Positions 44,564 through 56,404 of a stretch of DNA of 64,000 bases are shown piece after piece (the first letter of the stretch is position 1; the number at the start of each line of letters is the position of its first letter). Both the position numbers and the translations under genes were made by a program. This DNA is from Bugulina stolonifera (taxonomy: Eukaryota; Bryozoa; Gymnolaemata; Cheilostomatida; Bugulidae), in contig OW285191.1 of NCBI GenBank assembly GCA_935421135.1, forward strand, positions 12,651,700-12,715,699, given 5' to 3'. The notes beneath the pieces are model-generated. The model had not been told where the DNA came from, did no database searches, and saw only the letters and a list, made by a program, of their open reading frames with translations.

Positions 44564-47500
44564 AGTAACTACTAGTGTCTTAGATAAGCAACTACTATCG
44601 TCTTAGATACTTCAAATTTTTGAAAAACTCACAACGCACACCCTGAACTTTGAAAAGCTACAGGTAAACAATCCTTGTACACAAGTTTTATTGCAGTGAT
44701 GACATTTGGTCGATTAGAACGCTTTTTTGACAATCATATGTATACTAAAAATTGCTGTCACATTCTCATCACACTGGTAGAAAGCTGCCACCAGCTAGGG
44801 ATGTGTATGTACAGTAATAGGATTTTTGCTGTGTGTTGCAAATGCCTCAGGGAAACAAACTATCACTTTCAAGATTCTCCTAAATGCGCGTAAATCAAGA
44901 TTTAACTAAATCAGTGAAAGTTCAAGAACTATCAGTGGGGAAAATGATTGAATACATGTAAAGGCGCAAGAATAGCCAATTGTGGTTGCAATTCAATGAC
45001 TACACCTGGCTGTGCCTTCGCCTTGAATCTTGTAGATGCCATTCCCAAATGCCTTCTGGTCTAGGAAGAAGGGACTCTGTAACTTGAGCACTGCAGTTTT
45101 GGGTTAACAGCCTTCTTTTGTCTTTTTCTTTGCACTAATCCCACCTGGTGTAATCACAGCAAAGTGTAAGTTATATCCAAGTACTATTGCAGTTTGTAGA
45201 CATACAGGGTCTGGTAACCATTAATGTATCACTTTTGCCGGAATGAGCTGGTTTGATAACTGACATCCTCTTCCTAATCTGGAAAATTTAGCAGTTTCAT
45301 CGGTTTTAGAATGTGATATTTCATGCAGTGCTTGTATAAGTTAAAGATAATAAAGAAAAGTTTGAGTTTGGTGTCTCAATCATTTGATTGACTTTAAACT
45401 GTTCCCCACAATTACTAACTGGACCTCCTATGACACCAACTCCGTCATTTCTGCCCAACCCCGGCAAAGTTGGTGTAGGGTAAACACAAAAGTCGGAGTC
45501 GGTGTTGGAGGTCCCTATTGTCAGAGACGGAGTTGGAGCAACCCAACAGTGCTAGGTTAACCAATCAGAAATCAGTATTTTAATTATACCTAGCATCGGT
45601 TTTGCAAGTCTAGGATTGGCTCTGAATTATTGATGATAAACCTTATTATGGGAAAAACCTTGCCTAGCACTAGCTATTCAACGTGATACTTGCAAAATTG
45701 TAATTTAAAGTATATTTCTAATAGCTAAGGTTATATTATAACTGCATGTACCAGCTATTTTACAAATCTTGAATTAGCTGTTGATCATAGATGATAAATC
45801 CAAGGTTTTTACGTTTATTTACTATAATCACAGTACATGTACTGCACTTGTACAAGCATGCTTGTTGCTGTGGATACCGGCAGTTAATTGATTGTGTGGT
45901 CAACAACTACATGTAGTTGGTATAGTGTAAACACATAGTTGGGAGTCGGAGTAGGTGTTAGAGGTTGGAGTTGAAGGTTGGAGTTGGTGACGGGGTTGGT
46001 GTTGGAGTTAGTGTAATTAAACACACCTTTAGATACATTTTGTGACCTAAATAGTCACAAAATATCTTATCATTTAGCGTCTTGGCTACCACTGGTGCTA
46101 TAGCATTTGGCCATCTGGGGAAGGGATCTGATAACCTTAGAATCTAGTGATTTTCTTGAGCAGTACATAGCAAAGGCCCAGCTAGACTGATGGCCACTTT
46201 CTGCTATGCACTACCAGCAAACAGAGACCCACAGCTCAAGCACTGCTACAAAATACCATGTTTGGCTTACTAGCAAAGTTTTACTAGTCTTTTACAGCAG
46301 AAATCATATTCGATATGACCAGAATAATAGAGACTGCAATCATTTGAGAGCTTTTATAATCCCAGAGCTGGAAAGGATATGGGTGGTACATATTGTGTCA
46401 TTCTACATAATACTGTGGTGAATAAAAACTCCTGAGACTGGTTGACATAAGCTTGAGCTACCAATACCCCATGTTCCCTAATTTTCATTGAGCTTTTCAA
46501 GCTCTGGGCTTCCTAGGCTCACTAGTGCCGGCAGTTGTCTTATTTAGCTGACCTAAGAGAGCTTGCAAGACCATGACAACATCACCAGAGTCTACCATAC
46601 AATTCTGCTACTGGCATTCAAATCCTGTAATGGTAAGGTTCTGGTTTGTGCTACTCACTGGGCAAGTAAACTCAACCACCCATCTAGAAGAATTTCCTGA
46701 GCCATCAGGTCAATTCAGATTCTAGACTAAGGAAAACTGTGCTCTTGCTCATTGTGCGAGGCTACATGTAGATGGGTTTTGTAAGTCGGTCATAGTCAAG
46801 TAAACACACGTCATGCAATGTAAGGTAGTAGTTGTAGTAGAAGTTGAAATGTTTGTAAGACGGTCAAGATGTGATAAAGTGTGCATCTCTCCCCATGTAT
46901 TATGGCACCTCTGGTATTTACCAAACTCACTTTATCTTTTTTTTTGTCTTTTTCTAATCTAAATGGTCAAACAAAGGGCAGCAGTATCCATCTTTCATAC
47001 AGCCACTTATAAATCAAGTATTACGTAACAAGTTCAGGCCATCATAAAAAGTTAAACAATGTTCATCATCATAAGTTAGGACAACAGTTTAGTCCTTCAC
47101 CAGCTCCCTCTCTTCACCACTGGTCATACCCCGTTAGTCCGTTATACTCTTCATGAGTTCTGAAGTACATGTACTAGTATTTCTGACCTGCCCACTTGAC
47201 TTGCGCCAAAGGCTTTCAGGGCCTTGTGTTGCCAGGTCAGGACTCTTTTCTACCTCCCGAGGTTCCTCAATGTCCATAGCCACATGGGTTGCTCAGGAGC
47301 CTTCAGTGTCAATTTGCACTTCATTCACTGAGGAACCCAGGGCCCCTCTTAATGTCAGCATTAGTGTCATCTACTGAGTTGATCACAACATTCTCATCCA
47401 CAACTTTCTTACTGACCTCGTCAGCCTTAAAGTTTTTCATACGGCTGGCTTTGCTCTCACTTGGTTCTGATCTATGTGCTGCACAAGCGCTCGGTGTTGC

Positions 47501-47800
47501 AGTAACGACCATGACCCGGTGCTTCCAGGAAATGTTTATTTCACCTATTGCTTTCATAACTTTCTCTCAAGGATCCGAGAGCAGTTCAGCTTCATACCGG
47601 TCCTTCCTGTCCTAATTTCTATACCCCTTTATTATACTCATAATCTAGCTCTCTTTCTGGAATCAAAGTTAGCCAACTGGTCATCGTAATACTGGCCACT
47701 ATCTCTCTAACTAAATGCATGTGTATTAGGCATCACATAAGCAACCTTTACAGTGTCTGTTGAAACCACGTAGAAGTCTTATTGCTGTACTATTTCAGTA
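44564..47800. other. No recognisable gene; scattered simple repeats
   Basis: Contains GGAGTTGG-type low-complexity sequence (about 45,430-45,550 and 45,905-46,015), the first part of which is related to 12,497-12,580. ORFs at 47,153-47,690 on both strands overlap each other and show no domain motif. No splice-bounded exon with a recognisable family was found. Confidence 0.35.
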
Positions 47801-47857
47801 GTAGAAAATGTTTGTAAAATTTAGATTTATATCTCCTGATTTTCTGGCACTATCTGA

Positions 47858-48745
47858 AATGTTATATATTTGTGGTTAAACCGGTTATCTATTTGTTATT
47901 TAAAGTGGAAGTAGCCCCAAAGGCTGGGTAGTCTTGTATGAGTAGAGAAATATAATTGGAAACCATTTCTACTAAATTTAGTTCTTTATTTCTCTTCCGG
48001 GCTAATATTGTTTTACCACAAGTATGTTATGTGTATTTTCAAAAAGAATACTGGAAAATAGGCTACCCACTACCTGTATTCACTCATGGGAATTTTTAGA
48101 AATACGAAGAAGTTGTCTTCTCATTGTAGTATATCCTCAAATAAATGAGAAGTTTTCTTGCTAATTGCACATCCTTGATGTTTGAAACAAAAAAGATAAG
48201 TGAATATATGTGACTAAGTATCATGCTATCGAAAGTGTAGAAGAAATTTATGAACTCTTGATTAATAGAAAAGTTATTGAATCAAAACCTTTCCATGTGC
48301 TTTACAACAAGGTTAACTGGGTTACTCAGATGACATAGACTGCCTTTGTTTGAGATCAATTTGTGGCAGATGACATCATCTGATGTTGCACTGGCAGACC
48401 TTTTTGAATAGCTCTAGACAAGTACTATTCAACAAGATATTCAGTCTTTTGATTGGTTTTGGTCAATTTTGGAAATACTCCCTCTTTAAGATTTGCTAAT
48501 ATAAAAATGTTTACCACACATACACCACTATCACTTATTCGCCAAATGTTTTTTTTTTTGTAAGGCCTATTGTTTTCAAATAGAAGAGGTGTTAAACATC
48601 AGTTTGATCAGAATATTAAATTGACTTGGTTAATGACTTCACAATGTATTAGATGAGTGCACTATAATAACTAGCGAATAGCTAATTTGGCTGAAAACAA
48701 AAACGGTTTAGCTGAACTGCTATTGAAAATTGAAAGAAGCATGTC
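47858..48745 (+). repeat. Dispersed repeat pieces shared with 4,730-5,755
   Basis: GTTATATATTTGTGG (47,860), AAGTGG...CCCC..AAGGCTG (47,912) and AAAAATGTTTACCACACAT (about 48,502) correspond to 4,745, 5,622 and 4,787, but in a different order and spacing. They are old relatives of a repeat family. The function is unknown. Confidence 0.4.
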
Positions 48746-49013
48746 ACAGCTATTCGCTGGCGCAGAAGTAGAGACTAGCACAACCAAATAGCGTTTTCAT
48801 CACACTAGTCCCAACTCTGCTAATAATTCAACGGCGGTGCACATGCTTATGCACAGGCCTATTTTAGATATCCCCTATACCTGGGAAAGGGATTAAGAAC
48901 AGACTTTCAAGACCTGAAATGTGTAATGTTCTCACTACATCTTACATGAAATGTATGTGAGCATGCTACTTTTTGTCAGATACATACATTGTGGTATATT
49001 TTTTCTATTTTAG

Positions 49014-49098
49014 ATGGTTTCAATAGGCTTCATAAGCCTTTTGTTGCTAGTGGTTGGCCAAATGGTGGCTCCGAATGTCATTACCAGTGAGACTACTA
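49014..49098 (+). CDS. Host first coding exon: signal peptide
   Basis: ATG lies immediately after a TTCTATTTTAG acceptor, suggesting a 5' UTR intron. The 28 codons read MVSIGFISLLLLVVGQMVAP then NVITSETT: a short n-region, a strongly hydrophobic h-region and a likely cleavage after Gly15 or Ala19. The exon ends ACTA|GTGAGT, phase 1. That matches the phase-1 acceptor of the EGF-like exon at 57,970. Together they encode a secreted or type I membrane protein. The assignment is by splice signals and phase, without transcript evidence. Confidence 0.55.
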
Positions 49099-49322
49099 GT
49101 GAGTTCACAACTAATATGTACAGTGTAATTATAGCACATAATTTCATATACATGTACATGTGCATGCAAATTATACTCGGATAAGTATGTTCTCTTTCTC
49201 TGAAAAGGTTAATTATTCCTTTTACTCCCACCTTGTAGTAACTATCAGAAATGCATATACATGTACGTGTGATTACTGACATTGTTAACAAAACACACCA
49301 TTACAAACGTTTCCATGAATAT

Positions 49323-49836
49323 TGTAATGATTTACATACACTGAGCTTATGGCAATTTAGTTGACTGGTTAAGCTGTACATGAGTGTTAACCGATAAGTC
49401 TGGGTTGTATAACAAGTGCTTACTGACATGTGTCTATGTCAATGCTATCCTAGGACTCTGAGCTTTCAGTCCCGAGGGACTTTGGCTGGTAGTATGCTAG
49501 TCTAGAAGAGATAACTCCAAGATTCTTGATATAAAGTATGTAGATGTGTCTTTTGTGAGGTCAAAACAACAACTGGCTTAGAACAGAAAAACATACGCCT
49601 TTTATACTAGGGCACTTCCAGTGGCTTCTGGTAAAAAGTACGACCATCACTCGGTCTACAGTGTTTGTGCTTAGGTCAAGCATAACACATAACACAAAAT
49701 ATTGCCAATGCATTCAGTATAAAAGATAAATAATTAAGTTGGCACTAGGTCTTATACAATCATGCATTTACGTACAATTATGCACTATTTATATACATGT
49801 CAAGGGGGAAATGTTTATTTCACTACAATATTACAA
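49323..49836 (-). mobile_element. Probable divergent LTR in the first intron of the EGF-like gene
   Basis: Starts TGTAATGATTT and ends AATATTACA. It contains GATGTGTCTTTTGTGAGGTC, similar to the R region (GATGTGTCTTTATTGA..) of other minus-oriented LTRs here, and a GCACTTCCAG stretch at the usual U3 place. No target duplication was established, and the 3' limit is uncertain. Confidence 0.4.
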
Positions 49837-50580
49837 GTAGTCCGCGTAAATGGTACTAGTGCAAGTATTAATTGCATGCACTTTGAGAGTCGAGACCTCC
49901 ATGATCAGTCGCCTAACCAAAGGCGGAGGAAGAGGAATGCCCTACCCGGCAAAACATGACTGCGAAATAAAGTGCACAGAGGCTGAGTTCCGTACTAGAG
50001 GGAACTGATTGGAATGTGTGGGATCATGAGAACAGGTCCTTAGAAATGACTGGTAGAAGCCAACTCGTTGTGCACCAATCCAGCTGACTAAAAGAACAAG
50101 ACTCTATAAATAAAAGAATGGCCCTAGAGAAATCCGGGCTGAGAAGTTGATAAATCCTCAGATCATAGGAGCTGACAGCAAAATCCAACTTGATTAATCA
50201 GAAGCAATGGGTGAGAAACAATACCGCTTGTTGCCCCAGGAAGGGCAGAAACACTAACTTAACTGGAGAAGAAACAACCTCCAAGATTGACGGACTGCCG
50301 AAAAGAGTATGGCCGTCGTAAAGATTCAGAGCTACATGAGAGTGTTTCTACCAATTCCAGGCAAGGCCATCCAATTCTAACTGACACATTACAGTAACTG
50401 AGGGAAATAAGACTTATCCCCAGTTCCAGACAAAGGTTCCATCACCTGATGAAGCTCCAGAGAACCCTGTTATTGGTATTTTCTCAATTAGTGTCACTTC
50501 GCTTGTCCTCTCCAGTGGAGTTCCACCAACTAGACTTGAATAACCCAATATAACCCATAATATCTGAATCCTGGCAAATT
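49837..50580. other. Intronic sequence without recognisable gene
   Basis: Less AT-rich than its surroundings. It includes a short ORF (49,762-49,959) with a basic end (NQRRRKRNALPGKT) but no family motif. It might be internal sequence of the divergent LTR element to its left; not demonstrated. Confidence 0.3.
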
Positions 50581-51925
50581 GATGTCTGCATATAACACAT
50601 TACCACATAATGTATATACTATATACTACCTAGAAAAATTTCAATGGAGAAGGCAGGTTGACTATCGGCTACCTTGACTACCGACTACCTTCCAGAATAT
50701 AGACACTAATATATACTATACTATCTACTACCTAAATAAATTTCAATGGAGAAAGCAGCTGTTGACTATCGGCTATTTTGACTACTGACTACCTTCCAGC
50801 ATATGGACACTAATATATACTATAATATATACTACCTAAAAAAATTTCAATGGAGAAAGCTGGTCGACTATCGGCTATCTTGACTACCGACTACCTCCCA
50901 GCATATAGACACTAATATATACTATACTATATACTACCTAAATAAATTTCAATGGAGAAAGCAGGTTGACTATAGGCTATCTTGACTACCGACTACCTTC
51001 CAGCATATAGACACTAATATATACTATAATATATCCTACCTGAAAAAATTTCAATGGAGAAAGCCGGTTGACTATTGGCTACCTTGACTACCGACTCCCT
51101 TCCAGCATATAGACACTAATGTATACTATACTATATACTACTTAAATAAATTTCAATGGAGAAAGCAGGTTGACTATCGGCTATCTTGACTACCGACTAC
51201 CTTCCAGCATATAGACATTATTATATACTATACTATATACTACCTAAATAAATTTCAATGGAGAAAGCAGGTTGACTATCGGCTATCTTGACTACCGACT
51301 ACCTTCCAGCATATAGACACTAATATATACTATACTATATACTACCTAAAAAAATTTCAATGGACAAAGCAGGTTGACTATCGGCTATCCTGACTACCGA
51401 CTACCTTCCAGCATATAGACACTAATATATTATACTATACTATATACTACCTACATAAATTTCAATGGATAGAGCTGGTTGACTATCGGCTATCTTGACT
51501 ACCGACTACCTTCCAGCATGTAGACACTAATATATACTATACTATGTACTACCTAAAACAATTTTAATGGAGAAAGCAGGTTGACTATCGGCCATCTTGA
51601 CTACCGACTACCTTCCAGCATATAGACACTAATATATACTATACTCTATACTACCTAAATAAATTTCAATGGAGAACGCAGGTTGACTATCGGCTATCTT
51701 GACTACCGACTACCTTCCAGCATATAGACACTAATATATACTATACTCTATACTACCTAAAAAAATTTCAATGGAGAATGCTGGTTGACTATCGGCTATC
51801 TTGACTACCGACTACCTTCCAGCATATAGACACTAATATATACTATACTATATACTGCCTAAAAAAATTTCAATAGAGAAAGTCTACTACATACTACCTA
51901 AATAAATTTCAATGGTAGAACTGTA
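50581..51925 (+). repeat. Satellite array, about 103-bp unit, about 13 copies
   Basis: Each unit carries TTTCAATGGA, GGTTGACTATCGGCTATC, TTGACTACCGACTACCTTCC, AGCATATAGACACTAATATA and TACTATACTATATACTACCT, with a few per cent variation. TTTCAATGG recurs every 100-106 bp. No ORF. Confidence 0.9.
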
Positions 51926-52002
51926 TATACTTATGAATATTTACTACCTCATACTACATGAAATAATGCCTTTAGAAATTGGGTGCATTATTGACTTTTG
52001 CC

Positions 52003-52091
52003 TACCATCGTGGGAGATAACTGCATATAAAAAGCCGGCAAACAATAACAGTTTCTCTTCTCCCTAGTACAAGGGGCAAATTTTCATTACA
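52003..52091 (+). promoter_or_regulatory. 89-bp TATA-containing block, identical to 617-705 reversed
   Basis: TACCATCGTGGGAG ... TATAAAAAGCCGGC ... TTTTCATTACA. It lies between the forward satellite array and its inverted units. See 617-705 for the second copy. Confidence 0.55.
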
Positions 52092-52289
52092 TATACATTA
52101 GTGTCTATATGCATACAGGTAGTCGATAGTCAAGGGTAGTTGGTAGTCAACCAGCTTTCCCCATCGAAATTTATTTCGGTAGTATATAGTATAGTACAGG
52201 TTAGTGTCTATATGCATACAGGTAGTCGATTAGTCATGGGTAGTTGGTAGTCAACCAGCTTTCCCCATTGAAATTTATTTAGGTAGTAT
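52092..52289 (-). repeat. Two inverted satellite units
   Basis: TTAGTGTCTATATGCATACA, then GGTAGTCGATAGTC and CAACCAGCTTTCCCCAT are the reverse complement of the unit in 50,581-51,925. Element C is inserted at the end of this part; satellite-like sequence resumes at 57,402-57,445. Confidence 0.85.
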
Positions 52290-52926
52290 TGTAATGGTTT
52301 CTGTGATTTGGTGCGGTCGTCCTTGGACGACTATCGACCCAGAAATGAAGTGCCTATGAGTGGTAATAGGACTTCGCATTACATGAAAGATCGAGCGGTC
52401 TCAGTAGCCCAATAACTACCAAAGACGACCCATCTGGTCCCAAGTCTGACCTTCAGACTATACGTTGAAAGAGAGTGATCCGACCTAGTAGGCGGTTCGC
52501 TAAGCGAATGACCTGACAAAAGGAAGTGAAAGTCTCTGTATCAAGTATAGATGTGTCTTTATTGAAAGCCAAGTGAAGACTGAGACAATGAACAGTAAAA
52601 CAGTGCCCTTTACTGTATATAGTATAAGGACTTCCGGCCGACGTAAGGTCGGGAAAAGACGACGTGTGGCCGACCCAAAATAGGTCGGGTTATACAAAAG
52701 TTGCTTATAATGGTCCAATTCATGTACAAAATGAATATCAATGGATTCTGAGAGGTCGGGCCTCTGTACATGGGTATAAAAGGCATAAAAGACTTAGTAG
52801 TAATAATGTAACCATATACAATAGTATAAGAGTAAAGTACAAGCAGATATATACAATTATGTGCACACAAGAATGAGTGTCAGATGTAAGATACGATTTG
52901 GCGTACCATTACATAGCCCCCTCACA

Positions 52927-54936
52927 CTAGGTCATGGGTGTCTCTAGTGTCAAGTTAAGAAGGGTACGGTACAATGTAGATTCTCTGGAGACTACATCCA
53001 AATCTGCTTGTACTAGCTGGAGTTGCTGGGGGTGGTCTAGATGCCGGTTGGCTAGTTCGCGAAGAGCTATTTCTCGAGCATAAAGAGGTTCCAGGTGTTG
53101 GCGTATAGTGTCCCCCACCTGTTGGCGGCTGGCAAGGTAGTGGATCCGTGGCTTGAGGTCAGCAAGCTGCTGCGAGAACATGAGTGACGGATCCGGAGAT
53201 GCAGGACATGTGGCATTCGGCTGAGTCAATACAGGAGATGCAGGAGGAGGGGTCTGTACGGCAGGAGAGTCTGGAGGGGCTCGGAGTAGGTTCCTGGCAG
53301 GCACATGTGGAGAGCAGTGTGGTGAGACCTCTAGTGTCGGCCTAGACTGTAGTGGTTCGATTAGCAGAACAGGAGAAGCTGCACATGAGACCTTAGGTGG
53401 AGAGCCTTCGTATAAGGTGCCTGGCTGGGTAGCAGGCATACTCTTCCTTGGAGCAGGCCTTGTCTTCCAAGAAGGTAGACGTCCGCGTCGGCCAGGGGAG
53501 GCGACACTTACAGCGGAGGTACTAGCAGGAGGTCGCCAGGGAGAAGGTCCCGCAGGAGTGATAGGCGACGAGGAAGAGGAGGAGGTAGCATCAGAGGGTG
53601 CGGAGTCGGGTGTCTGTTCTGGAGATGGAGAGGGACTATGCCGTCTTTTGGGAGGCCGCTTTCTTGCGGATGAGGTACCAGGCAGGTAGACTGGCTTGTT
53701 TGTTCCCGACTGTCCGTCCATAGTGGGACGACATGGTAGAAATAGTGGGGGATCCTTTACGCCCCACCATTCCTTGAGGGCCTCATAGCTGGGCCCGTCC
53801 GTGAGGAAGAGACGTTTCCCACAGATGCTGGATCTCCGACTGAAGTGATGGCCTAGCGCATCACGGCTAACTGAGCTGCGTCCGCAGCGACAGTAGAAGC
53901 GGGCAAAGTGTTGCCAAATGTGTATATTCAGTCTCTTGAGGGTGCCGGAGAAGCCACACTTTGCACATTTGAGGTTAGGTTGACTCCTTCTAGCCAAGTC
54001 GTCTCGGGCTTGTTGAGTGAAGGTGCTAATCCACGGCTTAGTGGCTCCGGAATGCTGGGACGACTCTATGGGCAGCTTGTCAGTGAGTTTGTGCAGCTTA
54101 ATTGTAGCTAGCTTCAGGGTAGAGGTGACAGGAGGTGGAGTAGGTGGAGGCGTGCCGTCTGGTGTTAGCGTCTTCTGTAGAGGAGATGCGTCTACAATAC
54201 ACAATTCATTTGATGTGTATCCTCCGCCTTCTAACTCATGTTCTTTCCTGTGGAAATGTTCAGGGGAATCCTCCTCTGTACTGACTGGTCTATGCCGAGT
54301 GGGGAGGGAGAGAGAATTCATGCCTGACAGTTCCACAGGTGTGGATTGTACCTCTAATTCTGATTTGGTCCTTACTGGTAACACTGAGATTTGCTTTCCT
54401 TCAGCTGTGAAGACAGGCTGATTGGAGTGATCCGTACTGGAAGGAGTAGCCGTCTCGTCCATACGAGAAGGAGAAAGGATACGACTGTGTTGAGTGGCTT
54501 CAACTTCACCAGTGTCACGAGCAAGAGTGCAGAGGTTGCCACATGTAGGGATACATGTGCTCTGGCGAGGAGCTGGACGAGAAAGGACTACTCGTCTGTG
54601 GGTTGTCGTATTTATACTAGCCGAGGGATGAGCAATTGGCTCAATTGTAGGCAATGCCTCAGGCACATTTTCTTTGTTCGACTCGTCAAATAAGCGCGGG
54701 AACGCGGCAGTGTTTGCCTTCGATTGCTTCTTATCCGCTTCATGGGATTTCGAGAGTTCGGCAATCTGTATCTTCGGCTGAACTTGTTCGGCAATGCTGA
54801 ATTCCGTGAAAGAACTTTTCGCTCTTTGTATTTGAACTGCTGGCAGTATAGACTGTATCTCCGTCGTTGGGATTATGTCGTGGAGGTCGGCTACGCGATA
54901 CTTCGCGTCCTTGATACTTCGCGTCCTTTGGATCAT
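52927..54936 (-). CDS. Element C: zinc-finger, Pro-rich, coiled-coil-like protein
   Basis: 669 open codons. Domains in order: charged N-terminal part (IQIAELSKSHEADKKQ), Ser/Thr/Pro-rich linker, two adjacent fingers (CAKCGFSGTLKRLNIHIWQH, then FYCRCGRSSVSRDALGHHF), ALKEWWGVKDPPLF, a long Pro/Ser-rich stretch (SPSPSPEQTPDSAPSDA) and a C-terminal helical segment (RQQVGDTIRQHLEPLYAREI, then LRELANRHLDHPQQLQLVQA). The fingers have C2H2-like Cys-x2-Cys...His-x3-4-His spacing. The same order recurs in copies A and B, so the protein belongs to the element. Role unknown: nucleic-acid binding is suggested by the fingers. It was probably the C-terminal part of one Gag fusion protein. It does not resemble any pol domain. 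Confidence 0.75.
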   Translation of the reverse strand: MIQRTRSIKDAKYRVADLHDIIPTTEIQSILPAVQIQRAKSSFTEFSIAEQVQPKIQIAELSKSHEADKKQSKANTAAFPRLFDESNKENVPEALPTIEPIAHPSASINTTTHRRVVLSRPAPRQSTCIPTCGNLCTLARDTGEVEATQHSRILSPSRMDETATPSSTDHSNQPVFTAEGKQISVLPVRTKSELEVQSTPVELSGMNSLSLPTRHRPVSTEEDSPEHFHRKEHELEGGGYTSNELCIVDASPLQKTLTPDGTPPPTPPPVTSTLKLATIKLHKLTDKLPIESSQHSGATKPWISTFTQQARDDLARRSQPNLKCAKCGFSGTLKRLNIHIWQHFARFYCRCGRSSVSRDALGHHFSRRSSICGKRLFLTDGPSYEALKEWWGVKDPPLFLPCRPTMDGQSGTNKPVYLPGTSSARKRPPKRRHSPSPSPEQTPDSAPSDATSSSSSSPITPAGPSPWRPPASTSAVSVASPGRRGRLPSWKTRPAPRKSMPATQPGTLYEGSPPKVSCAASPVLLIEPLQSRPTLEVSPHCSPHVPARNLLRAPPDSPAVQTPPPASPVLTQPNATCPASPDPSLMFSQQLADLKPRIHYLASRQQVGDTIRQHLEPLYAREIALRELANRHLDHPQQLQLVQADLDVVSRESTLYRTLLNLTLETPMT

Positions 54937-56404
54937 GTCGGGCTATTGAAACTTGAACATTCTTCGAGAGGTTCAGAGGTAGCTCTTCTGTCTGGTCCAG
55001 CACGGTTTGCTCCATGTCGATCCTCAGGCCGCGGACTTGGACTGTAGTGTCTGGCAGTTCTGAACACGATGAGTCGTCCGTCGGGGTATACTGAGTTTTG
55101 GAGGGAATCAGCTGCTGATTAGACGTGTCAGGTCTGGACGTGGCCAGGTCCTGTTGGTCCTTCTGAGTTGAGGACGGGTCGGGGTTGCCTTGTGAGGTCT
55201 GGTCCGACTTAGAGGGACTTGTGAGTCGTCCCTTCAGCCTTGGGGGGTGATCTATGATCACTTCTGTGGTGTCCGGCTTTGGGTGGAGTCGTTTCTTGCC
55301 TGGTTTCGGCCTAGCGGGTATAGGTTCATCCACTGTGACGGGTGTGGGTGACACCGTCGGCCTGACGTGTGATGGGCTAGTTACACGTGGGGTTTTCCGT
55401 TTGGAGCGGCTACTCTTGTCTTTAGGCTTAGTGGGTATAGGTTCTTCCACTAGGACGGGTTCTGATGGGTCCGTCGGCCTCTGTGGACGACCATTGTGGT
55501 TTGGTCCACTCTTCTTGGTTTTGGCCTCAGTAGGAATGGGTTCTTCTACTGGGACGGGTTCTGACGTGTCCGTCGGCCACTGTGGACGACCATTGTGATG
55601 GAATCCACCTTCTCCTGGTTTGGCTCCAGTAGGAATGGGTTCATCTACTGGGACGGGTTCTGATGTGTCCGTCGGCCACTGTGGACGACCATTGTGATGG
55701 AGTCCACCTTCTCCTGGTTTGTTGTCTGTGTCGGCTACAGTAGGAATGGGGTCATCTACTGGGACGGGTTCCGGTGTGACCGTCGGTCCATCATCCGCTT
55801 CTTGACATTTCTGTAGGAGGGTATGTAGGGCTTTCCGTAGGAGGTCGGCGGGAAGCTCTTCTTGTTGTTTCGGAGGGTTGGTCCTGTGATCCTGGTTATG
55901 TAGGAAGGCTGTTCCGGTTTCCAGTGCTTCCTCCATATCATCGGGCTGTAGCCATGTATAGTACCATCGTAGTGCATGGTCGTGGACCGTGAGGCAGAAC
56001 TTCTCAGTGGTCCATTCGTCGAAAGATGCAGGTGGTGCTCCTTCAAAGGCTGTCGTCATCAGTCTACGGACGAGAGCTGCATACTCTCTGAGTGACGTGT
56101 GGGCTGGCTGTTCCAGGGTGGACAGTTTCCAGCGGGCTGCCCTGGCAGATAGTCCATACTGTTCCCTCAGTCGGGAAAATATCTCTTCGACTGATCGGGG
56201 TCATTCGCATTCTTGTGCGGGCCCGTGTAGGGCGGCTCTAAGCCGTATGAGGCGTGCTCTGTCATTTCAGTTGCAACGCTCTGCCATAGCGGTAAAGTCT
56301 TCTATGAAGAGTTCTACGTCATCTTGTCCATTGTAGCTGAGTGTTTTGAGGTCCTGCTCTGCTTGGTACATCACCTGCTGGAGCAGGTTCCTTATTCGGT
56401 CCAT
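54740..56404 (-). pseudogene. Element C: Gag-like domain and Pro-rich repeats
   Basis: Starts MDRIRNLLQQVMYQAEQD at 56,404. Gag blocks shared with B and D are LSYNGQDDVELFIEDF, RLRAALHGPAQEC, RAARWKLSTLEQPAHTSLRE, MTTAFEGAPPASFDEWTTEKF and LRWYYTWLQPDDMEEALETG. Two TGA codons (56,267-56,269 and 56,201-56,203) stand where relatives have Trp- or Arg-like codons. After Gag come five repeats of 33-39 residues built on PVPVxEPIPT (55,268-55,768), then a lysine- and proline-rich linker. A 16-bp tandem duplication (54,897-54,928) throws the frame off, so the original protein continued into the zinc-finger part. Confidence 0.75.

Noticed and set aside
46206..46421. Short ORF
   Set aside because: Below convincing length, no motif and no splice context.
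47153..47690. Overlapping ORFs on both strands, including a polar minus-strand frame at 47,321-47,557
   Set aside because: No recognisable motif, no supporting splice signals found, and the two strands compete. A lineage-specific exon cannot be excluded.
4642..48745. Tandem gene duplication suggested by shared sequence near 4.7-5.7 kb and 47.8-48.7 kb
   Set aside because: The shared pieces occur in a different order and spacing and part of them is a MITE; dispersed repeats explain them better than duplicated genes.
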